Part shown: piece by piece, positions 56,313-64,000 of the stretch
How the letters are laid out: each line of letters opens with the position of its first letter
How positions within the stretch are numbered: position 1 is the first letter of the stretch
From: Pyropia haitanensis
Taxonomy: Eukaryota; Rhodophyta; Bangiophyceae; Bangiales; Bangiaceae
Assembly: GCA_008729055.1 (NCBI GenBank)
Contig: SDUX01000006.1
Coordinates: forward strand, 1,559,501-1,623,500
Direction of reading: 5' to 3'
DNA length: 64,000 nucleotides
Position numbers and translations under genes: made by a program
Notes under the pieces: generated by a model
Told to the model about the DNA's origin: nothing
What the model saw: the letters and a program-made list of their open reading frames with translations, nothing else
The model's database searches: none

Positions 56313-57980
56313 CGTCTTGGCCTTGGTGGCGGTAGGGGTGGAGGCGCTGACGAGACGGGAGGGCTGTTGAGAATGGGGGACTGGTGGTGGGCGGCGGCGG
56401 TGGGGGGAGCGGGGGGCGCGTCGGTATCGTGGGTGTGGTGTGTGGGGCTCTGGTCGGCTCGGGCGCCGTCCCCACCGGGCCGGCGGCGGCGTTCTTGTAG
56501 CCGCCCGTGGCGGGCGGCTCGGCCACCGCGGCACCCGCGCGTAGCGGACGAGCGGCAGCCCAGCGCGGGAGGGAGGGGCGAGGCACCCGCCGCCTGCCGT
56601 CCCCCCCAACTGCGGCCGCTGTAGTCACGAGTGTGCCGCACTCAGTGGCAGCACTCCGCCCCGCGCACCGTCCCCCCCCCCCCGGCATACCGCGTGGCAC
56701 GTTTCTCTCGCCCGCGTCCATCGCGCGGTGGGGGGGGCCATCGCTGCCGGCCGGTTCCATCGACGGCGGGCGGTCGGGTGGTACGGGCGGGGGCCAGGCG
56801 ACGCTGCGGCACGGATGCCGCCACCCCCCCCCACCGCCGTCGCGTGGCGTGTTTCTCGCGCCCGCGTCCGCCGTGCGGGGCAGCCATCGCCGCCGGGGGG
56901 TTCCATCCGCGGGCGGGCGATCGAGCGTGTGGAGGGGGCGCGGGGGGGGGTGGACGCAACGGCAGCGTCGGCCCACCCCCCCCGTACACCCCCCGCCCTG
57001 TCCCCCGCCCTTGCATTGCAGGCCAAGGGCGGAGGGGGCGCGGGCAGCCGCCCGCGCGTGCGGCGATGGCCGCGGTCGCCGGGCCGGTTCCATCGCCGCG
57101 CGGCGCGGCCGTGTTCCATCACGGAGCGGGGGGGCCCCGCGCGGGGCGTCGCCGTGCGGATGTATCCGTGGCGGGGGGGGCTGACGCAACACGACGCCAT
57201 GACCATCCCTGACCGTACACGGTTTCAGTGTACGACTGTCCGGAACATTGTTGTGGGTGTCAAGTGTGCAATTTGGATCGGTGGTCACCTGACACCACTA
57301 CAGACTGCACTGTACTGCTTGTCGATCGCGGGACATGGTGCCATGCAATAATGGCAGGCGATGTGGACCAACCAGTGAGCGGATGATCATCCATCATTCT
57401 CGTCCTATAATTATATACTGATTCGCATTCGTGCAGAGCAGAAAACTGGATGTCGTACATACAGTACTGCACCGGGTCGTCGAAATGGGCTCGGCCTTAC
57501 ACCGGGTCAAAACGGGGCGGGGACGCACCGTACGTCCACCGGAGAAACAAACACACGTGGCGCTTGTGTGCTCGTGAAAGCGGGACGCGGCTGTTCCAGT
57601 GTTGGTCACTCTGCCCCACCCACCCCACTGTCGGTGCCGACCTCGCGGTTAGCTGGCAAGCGATTGTGTGGTGACAGCACTTCTGGGCTGCTGCACGACG
57701 GCGGTCTGCCTGCCAAGCAGCCTCATCTCACCGAGCGCATTTTGGCCCTGCGGTTTCCTGCACCTGGTACCCCTACCAGACAGCAAGCAATTGTTGGCCA
57801 CCTACAAGCGGTCGACAACGCAACGGGACTTACTGATCAGAGCATTGGCCAAAACAGGTGCACTTTTATGTTCAGATGGATTGTATGTGCAAGCACATGC
57901 ATCGAACTGCGCTGCGGCTCTCATCAGCGCGCAACGTTCCTCCCCCACCCCCCCCCCACCCCCGATCCCTCTGCCGCTGT
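56313..57980. other. Spacer between the two glutathione transferase genes
   Basis: Bases 56313-57190 are GC-rich and hold degenerate 150-bp tandem repeats. Bases 57190-57930 are much less GC-rich and unique. No gene is supported. Confidence 0.5.
56691..57130. repeat. Degenerate tandem repeats, period about 150 bp
   Basis: CGCGTGGC..GTTTCTC.CGCC starts copies at 56691 and 56841 (26 of 29 bases match across the first segment). The GGTTCCATC portion appears again at about 57085, so there are two to three decayed copies. Confidence 0.65.
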
Positions 57981-58646
57981 CTAACCCAGCTTGCACGGGG
58001 TAAATGGCCGCGAGATGTACGGCTTGTCCCCGTCGGTACGCTTGACGTACGCCGCCACAGCCGGGAGATCGCCCACCCGCGTGTGCAGCGCGCGGAGCTT
58101 GGGGTAGGCAGCCTCCAGCTTGGCGTCGAGAAACCACATCCACTCGAGGGTGTCGTACATGACCAAGTCCGCGTAGGTGAGAGCCGTTCCCCCCGCGATC
58201 CACTCCTTGTCGCTAAGGAACGCCTCCAGCCGCCCCAGATGCGTGTGGATCGCTCCAGCGACTTGCTCCTTGCGCGCCGCCTCCGTGCTGTCTGCAAGCG
58301 CCACCTTAACGTACGCTTCAATCAGGTCGGCCGCTTCCTCTTGCACCATGGCGGCGGCGGTGCGTTCGGCGTCGGCCTTGCCGCCAAAGCCGTGGCGGTC
58401 GGCAATGTAGCGGAGGATGACGCGCGACTGGGACACCCCCGTCTTTTCGTCGACGATGAGGTAGGGGAGCGACGGGAAGGCCAGCACCTCCATCGCCGCC
58501 AGCGCGCCGTCACGGTAGGCGTGCCACTCCTCCGTAGAGCCAAAGCGGCGGTCCGTGTAGTCGACGCCCGCGTACTCCAGCGCCAGCCGCAGCGGGCTGG
58601 CGAGGCCGCGGAAGCCCCAGTAGCCGAGCTCCATCGTCTTGGCCAT
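57981..58646 (-). CDS. Glutathione S-transferase, Mu-like (copy 2)
   Basis: This is a paralogue of the gene at 55659-56312, on the same strand, with 221 residues and ATG at 58646 (MAKTMELGYWGFRG). It has the same Mu-like N-terminal domain and glutathione-binding SQSRVILRYIA. The C-terminal domain differs at many positions (for example LIEAYVKVALADSTEA in place of LSGAYLKVALAKDKAA) and ends FTPCKLG. Tandem duplication is clear. The sharp contrast between a near-identical first half and a diverged second half suggests gene conversion. The stop is TAG. Confidence 0.92.
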   Translation of the reverse strand: MAKTMELGYWGFRGLASPLRLALEYAGVDYTDRRFGSTEEWHAYRDGALAAMEVLAFPSLPYLIVDEKTGVSQSRVILRYIADRHGFGGKADAERTAAAMVQEEAADLIEAYVKVALADSTEAARKEQVAGAIHTHLGRLEAFLSDKEWIAGGTALTYADLVMYDTLEWMWFLDAKLEAAYPKLRALHTRVGDLPAVAAYVKRTDGDKPYISRPFTPCKLG

Positions 58647-60926
58647 GGTACCTGTGTGTGCGAGGAGGCGTGGGTTTTGGGATGGGGGACCGCGCAAGGG
58701 CGAAAGCACGATCAAAGAAATGCACGAAGGGGAAGGAGGGGCACTACAGACACGGACTGCTCAGTGGAGTTGAGGCTTGGGGACTAGAGAGCGAGGAAGG
58801 TGCCTCGAGCCAGCACGCTTGACCGCTTGAGTTCCGTGGGGTGTCTTTTGTACCCACTCACCAGTCGTAGCCACTTGCTGCCTGGCCCCGCTAGCTCGCC
58901 TCCCGGGCCCACCCCCCCCCTTCTTCGACGTAGTCGAAACAAGAGCATTCCGCGACCACGTGGCCAGCAGTCGAGGGCGCTGGGACAACGACAGAAGCGC
59001 CCACCCCACCCCCTGCTGAGGAGTGGACAGCATGGCTGGGGTCTCCCCTACACGTGGGACACAGCGTACGGTGTGGCGGCCGACCCTCTTCTCCTCAATG
59101 GTAGTCGGTCGAAGACCGAGCTATGTACGATGGCACGTGGCAGGGATCCACAGAGAGCAGGCCATCAACAGGATGCCATGATGGACCCCTCGCCATACAT
59201 GGCATTGAGAAAGTGGACTGTGTAGTGCATATCACTAGCGTCTCAGCCAATGGCAGGTGCAGAAACTGTGTGATCCAGCCAATGACTTCTTTGTTGCGCT
59301 CTCGCTCTTGCCCACGTGATCTTTATTTCATAATTTTGCGACACGTTCCAATGTTCGTACTGCTTGTTTGTTCACGGAGGGTAGCACGGTGGATCGCAGG
59401 CACTCCCGCTCTTGGCCAGACGATCGCACCTCTCGTACAGCTGATCGCACTCACCTGGAGCGTCGTAGTAGAGGTGGACAAAGCGTTCGATGGGGACCGT
59501 CGAAGAGCTACCTACCTCTCCCTCCTTGTCAGGGTCGTGCCGTCGACGGAATCCGCGTTGGGGATTTGGGGGCTGCTGTGCTCCGCAAGGGCTCGGGCGA
59601 ATGCCCGTCCTTTTTTGTTGGCGCTCGACGTGGAAGGTGACACAGGAGGGGGGGGCGCGTCGCGCGCGGGTGTCCCTTGTTGCCGACTCAGCCAAGGGGT
59701 GCAGCGCGCTCGCGACAAGACCCCAACGGGGAAGAGGCTGGTCTCAGTCCCTAGCCCGCCCCTACTTTCCCCCCGCCGCACTCCCTTTTTGTGCCCCTGC
59801 GCGTCCAAGACAGCGGCGAGGAGCGGTCGGCGATGGCACGGTAGGGGCGGTTGAGATGGGGCGGCGCCATGGGCGGCAGTCCGGGCGGACAGACAGGCTG
59901 ACGGGAGGAAGGGTGGGAAGAAAAGCGCGCGGGCAGGCGGGCAGAGTGAAAGGCGGGCGGGTGTCGGGGCAGCGGCGCCGGCACCGACAAGGCCAAGGAG
60001 AAGAGGGGGGAAGAAGGAAACAGAAGGAGGTCGTGAGGGGGGTTTGATAACAGCGGGGGGTACTATCCAGTTATCAAACGAGGAGACGGAAAATGATTGC
60101 TGTACTGTGATCATGAATACTCTTCTCCAGTCGGATCGATACGTATTTTTATTGGTGAACTCATGTCGGGCAAGTCTGCTCTCTGCGCGCACAAGTGTCG
60201 GGAGAATCCTGGATGAGGTAGTTCATTCCAAGCTGGATGCCACGTGTTATTGTCGTGCTGGTGGGGGTCGTCTCCCGCCGCCGCGGCGCAGCGCAACGGA
60301 GACGGCTCCGTCCACGTGCCGCCCGCGGCCCTCGCCCCGCCGACCACCGCTCCCCCCCCCCCCCCCCCGCCCCCCGCCTGCCCGTCCCCCCGCGGGCGCT
60401 GCCGCCACGCGCCGCGCGCCACGCGCGCGCCCGCTCCACCCGCCGGCGCCGGCGCCGGCGCCCGCGGCGCCGCGGCGCGACCGCGGTGGCCACGCGCGCG
60501 CGGCGGGTCCGCCCCCTCCCGCGTGTGCGCGCCGTTGCGTTTTTGGTGTGTGGGCCGCGTGCACGAGAGAGGGGCGGGGGGGGGGGGCGGGGAGGTGGAG
60601 GGGTGGTCGTCGCCGTAGCCACCACTGTCGCGGCCGTCGCGGCCGCGACGTTCCGCCACCGTGGCCACCACCGTGGTCGGCGCGGACCCTGGTCGCGTCC
60701 CGCGCGGTACCCCCCCCCCCCCCCACCACGCTCCCCACCCCCCTCTTCCTTCTCCTCCCCTGTTGCCCGCCGCTCCCTCCCCTCTCCCCGCCCCTTGGCG
60801 TCGCTCCCCCCCCGCGCCGCCCCTCCCCCCGCCCTTTTGCACCCCTGCTCGGGTCACCCGGCCGCGGTGGCGCCCCCCCCCCCCGCCCACGCCGTCGTGG
60901 CACCCGGCGTGGAGGGGTACGCCGGC
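58647..60926. other. Intergenic between divergent GST copy 2 and the deubiquitinase
   Basis: The part at 59030-59460 is moderate in GC, with CCAAT motifs near 59249 and 59279 that could belong to the GST promoter. A 10-bp stem hairpin lies at 60042-60079. From 60240 on the DNA is GC-extreme. No gene is supported. Confidence 0.5.
60042..60079. repeat. Hairpin with 10-bp stem
   Basis: GTTTGATAAC (60042-60051) and GTTATCAAAC (60070-60079) are exact inverted copies around an 18-base loop. Confidence 0.7.
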
Positions 60927-63274
60927 ATGGCCCCCTCCCTCTTGTCCTCCAAGCGCAAGCGCCCGGCCGCCGCGTCGGCGGGGCCCATTGACGCGTACGT
61001 GACGCGTTCGCGGGCCGCCGCGTCGGGCGGGTGGGCGTGGGCGTCAGAGGGGGCGGCCGCGCCGGCGGCGACGGCGCCAGCAGTGGCGCCAGTGGCGGCA
61101 GCGGCGGCGGCAGCGGCGGCGGCGGCGAGCCCGTCCCCGCCAGCCCCCGCTTCGGTGGCCGCGGCCGGTGGTGGTGGTGGCGGCGGCAGCGGCGGCGGCG
61201 GCGGCGGCGGCGGCGTCAGCGGCGGTGACGACGGCGGCGGCGGCGGCGACGGCGGCGGCGTCAGCGGCGGTGACGACGGCTGCGGTGACGACGACGGCGG
61301 CGGCGGTGACGATGGAGGCAGTAGGATGGGCGACCGCCGTCGTGGCGCCGGTGCCGCCGGTGCCGCCGCGCCGGGCGATGGGGGGCCACCGTCCCTCCCT
61401 GGGGCCGCGGCGGTGGCGGCTGCGGTGGCTGCCGCGGCCGCCGCGGCCGCCGCGGCTGACGCTGCCGCGTCGGCCACCGCTGCAGCGTCAGCCAAGGAGG
61501 TGGCGGTGTGGCGGGCTTTGGAGAAGGCGCCCCAGGTTGGCCCACCTGTGGGCGCCGCCTGGCCCTCCGGCGCCGCTCCCGCCACCGCCCCCGTCTCGGT
61601 GGGTGGCCTGCCCGGCGGCCCGCCCGGCGCAGCCGCCCCTGGGCTGGTTAACTTGGGCAACACCTGCTACATGAATGCGGTCTTGCAGGTGCTCTACCAC
61701 TTGCGGCCTCTGCGGGAGGCGGTGGAGGCGTGGGAGCCCCCACGGCGACCGCCGACGGCCGCCGCGTCGGCGCTGCTGTGGCCGCGGGACGGCGCGGCCG
61801 GCGCGGCCGTCGCGGCGGCGCCGCTCTCCGCGTCTGACGCGTACGCGGTGGAGCTGATGACCGCCCTCCGCCGCCTGTTTTGTCACATGACGGCCACCGC
61901 GGCGTCGGTGGCGACGGCCGCGTGGGCTGGCCGCGGCGGCGACGTGGCGGTGCCGGGCGGGCGCCGCGGGGTCACCCCGGGGGAGCTGGTGCGGCTGCTG
62001 CGGGACCGCTCCCGCACCCGCGGGTTTGATGCCCTCGGCCAGCAAGACGCCCACGAGTTTCTCCACTTTTTGTTGGAGCGGGTCGACGCGGCGCTGCGGC
62101 TGCTGCCGCCACGCCTAGAGGGGAAGGCGCCGCCAGAGGGGGCGGGCGCGCCTGCGATCGCCGCCGCTGCGGCCAATGGCACCGCCCACGGTGGCGGTGG
62201 CGGCGATGCGGACGCGGCGTCATTATCCCGGGTGGGGTCATCCTCCCCGTCTTCGGCGCCTCGCCCCAAGCGTGCGCGTACCCAAACGGTGGTGGACACC
62301 CTCTTTGGCGGCGCCGCTGTCACATCGACCCGCTGCATGACGTGCGAGGCGGTGTCTGTCAAGGCCGAGACGTTTCGGGACGTCTCCCTCCCCGTCCGTG
62401 CGAAGCGGTCGCTCAATTGGGCGTTCGGCGCGCAGACAGACCGCGAGACGCTGGGCGGCGCCGACAAGTATGCGTGCGACGAGTGCCACACGTACACTGA
62501 GGCGGAGCGGTGGTGGCAGCTCGCCACGCCGCTGCCGCCCGTATTGACCGTCCACCTCAAGCTCTTCCAGTACGAGGCGACCTCGGGGGGGGGCATGGCA
62601 AAAACCCAGTGGTCATGGCGTGCCCCCGCACCCTTCGGCTTCGGCGGTGGTGCAGAAAGGCGGACCGGGGGTCGACAGCGGCACCATCCGGGGGAAGTGG
62701 TGGTCAGGGGACAGGAGGAGCGGGAGGTGCTCCTGGGTCCGAGCCATCTGCCACTGCGGCTGCCGCTGATGCTGCCGACGCCCCCAACCCGCTCGCCGAC
62801 CCCAATGATGGGGAAGACGCTCCTGATAATGACACTTGGGCGGACGACGCCTACGCCCTCAGCGGGATTATCGTGCACGAGGGTGCCGGCGCCGCATCGG
62901 GCCACTACTATGCCTTTGTTTCGGCGGCCGCGGGGGTGGCGTCCGCCCCCTGGTACTGCTACGACGATTCGGAAGTGCGGTCGGTGGCGTGGCCGGTGCT
63001 GGTGCGCCAGCTGTTCCTCGGGGAGAGCCGCAGCACCCCCTACATCCTCGTGTACGTGCGGCTCGCGGAGCTGCGGGAGCGAGCGGCAGCGGCAGCCGCC
63101 GCCGCCGCCACAGCAGCTGCTACCCTGGGCGGCGCGCGGGGAGAGGCGCCCAGCGTCCTCGACGGGTGGGAGGGGGGGTGGGCCGCCTCCCCGCCCCCCT
63201 TGGTGGGGGGCGGGAAAGTGTGGGTGGGAGGGGCGGGGGGGGCGTGGAACGACGTTGGCTCGACCGAGGCGTAA
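60927..63274 (+). CDS. Ubiquitin carboxyl-terminal hydrolase (USP family, USP1-like)
   Basis: This cysteine protease removes ubiquitin from proteins. ATG is at 60927. Residues 1 to about 235 are low-complexity Ala/Gly/Asp, with a basic SSKRKRPAA near the start that may be a nuclear signal. The Cys box GLVNLGNTCYMNAVLQVLYH has the nucleophile at Cys247. QQDAHEFLHFLLERVDA follows. Two CxxC pairs (CMTC, CDEC) form the usual zinc knuckle. CDECHTYTEAERWWQL and LPPVLTVHLKLFQYE resemble USP1. The His box SGHYYAFVSA (His about 660) and WYCYDDSEV complete the triad, and YILVYVRL ends the fold. One base must be added near 62585-62604 (G9 or A5 run) to join the two halves. Predicted length is about 782 residues, no intron. 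The stop is TAA. Confidence 0.9.
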
Positions 63275-63407
63275 GAGGGGGGGGGGGAGCGCGCGTGCCC
63301 ACCTCGCCCTTCAGCGGGCCCCTCCGCCCCTCGACCCGTCTATCATTCCCTTTCTGTCTTTTCCTCCCCTGCCCGCGGACTTCACCCTGGTGGGCCGCTG
63401 GGGCGCG
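63275..63407. other. Short spacer between convergent genes
   Basis: Only about 130 bases separate the stops of the deubiquitinase and the homocysteine methyltransferase. The spacer is C/T-rich on the plus strand. Confidence 0.6.
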
Positions 63408-64000
63408 TCACGGCGAGGGGGCCCCCCCCTCCCCCCCCCCCACCTCCCCCCCACGGCTGTCAGCCAGCGCTCGCAGCGCCGCCACGTGCGGCGGCCCCGT
63501 GCGGCAGCACCCGCCCACCGCGTCGGCGCCCGCGGCCGCGGCGGCGGCCGCCCAGTCCGCGGGCGACACCGGCACGCCCGCCGGCCACGCGTACTCCCCC
63601 GCCGCGAACACCTCCCCCGCGTGAGGACGGAGGAGCACCGCCGGCGGGCGCCACCAGCCGCCGCCGACGCTGCCGTCACTGGCGGCGCCGGCGGCCGCCG
63701 CCGACTCGGCCGCCGCTACCGCCGCTGCCGCGGCGGCGACGCCCGTCCGCACCGCCGTCACCGCGGCGGCCGCGTCTGCGGGCGCGCCACAGTTGGCGCC
63801 CACGCCGAGCAGCGCCCCGCCGCCGCCCGCCGTTGCGGCGGCGATTACCGCCGCCGCCACCGCCGTGGCGAGCGGCGTGCCGTCGGGTAGCCGCACTACG
63901 CGGGGGGCGGCCGGCGGCACCTCCCCCGCCGCCTCGATTACCCCCGCCGACGCCACCGCTGCCGTGGCCGCCGCCGCGGTGGCAGGCGCGTCCGCGTCGG
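63408..64000 (-). CDS. Homocysteine S-methyltransferase, C-terminal part (runs off the window)
   Basis: The enzyme methylates homocysteine to methionine, usually using S-methylmethionine or betaine. The frame is open from the window edge to a TGA at 63408. The zinc-binding Cys residues of the family are visible: Cys in GVGANCGAP and the pair in GADAVGGCCRTGPPHV, with the typical AVLLRPHAGEVFAAGEYAW segment (usual form VYPNSGE) between them. An Ala-rich insert of about 30 residues is present before that segment. The catalytic N-terminal part is outside the window. The frame is intact over the whole visible part. It converges on the deubiquitinase gene. Confidence 0.85.
   Translation of the reverse strand, partial: DADAPATAAAATAAVASAGVIEAAGEVPPAAPRVVRLPDGTPLATAVAAAVIAAATAGGGGALLGVGANCGAPADAAAAVTAVRTGVAAAAAAVAAAESAAAAGAASDGSVGGGWWRPPAVLLRPHAGEVFAAGEYAWPAGVPVSPADWAAAAAAAGADAVGGCCRTGPPHVAALRALADSRGGEVGGGEGGAPSP

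Overview
This is nuclear DNA of a very GC-rich eukaryote. It holds recognisable eukaryotic genes on both strands (protein phosphatase 5, the ESCRT-II subunit VPS25, a USP-type deubiquitinase, Mu-like glutathione transferases, uridine phosphorylase, an NT-C2 protein) and a Crinkler/RHS-type NTPase gene. Six GT-AG introns can be placed with confidence. Nothing seen points to a plastid or to a particular lineage. A GC-rich protist or early-branching fungus-like organism fits, but I cannot name it. Because stop codons are rare in such DNA, most long open frames here are meaningless; only stretches with family motifs or convincing protein character are annotated.

Layout. 1-5 kb: two members of a six-cysteine secreted protein family on the minus strand, separated by a 1.2-kb inverted-repeat element full of palindromes. 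6-7 kb: 5-formyltetrahydrofolate cyclo-ligase. 9.3 kb: a small ten-cysteine secreted protein. 12-14 kb: an intronless secreted beta-propeller protein of a mainly prokaryotic type. 17-27 kb: low-complexity DNA with a broken LRR-like gene, a hypothetical plus-strand gene and, converging on it, a minus-strand gene ending in a SET/post-SET-like region. 27.9-31.5 kb: the Crinkler/RHS-like gene. 31.5-38 kb: several partly readable, frame-disrupted genes (an ABC ATPase half, an unknown minus-strand gene, two Ala/Pro-rich genes). 39.5-42.6 kb: a P-loop kinase-like fragment and uridine phosphorylase. 43-45.4 kb: protein phosphatase 5. 48.5-51.3 kb: an NT-C2/coiled-coil protein and a membrane-anchored DnaJ-type zinc-finger protein. 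52.8-58.6 kb: VPS25 and two glutathione transferase paralogues. 60.9-64 kb: a USP1-like deubiquitinase and, converging on it, a homocysteine S-methyltransferase cut by the window edge.

Two points affect the whole reading. First, at least five otherwise convincing genes need exactly one extra base, at or near a homopolymer run (usually G or C, 8-11 long), to stay in frame. I treat this as probable homopolymer under-counting in the assembly, not as gene loss. Second, all six well-supported 5' splice sites read GTNCG (mostly GTACG), which helps in judging other gene models.

The genes are mostly unrelated housekeeping functions and show no operon logic. Possible functional links are the two tandem glutathione transferases, a possible pyrimidine-salvage pair (kinase-like fragment and uridine phosphorylase), and one-carbon metabolism at the two ends (cyclo-ligase and homocysteine methyltransferase), the last probably coincidental.
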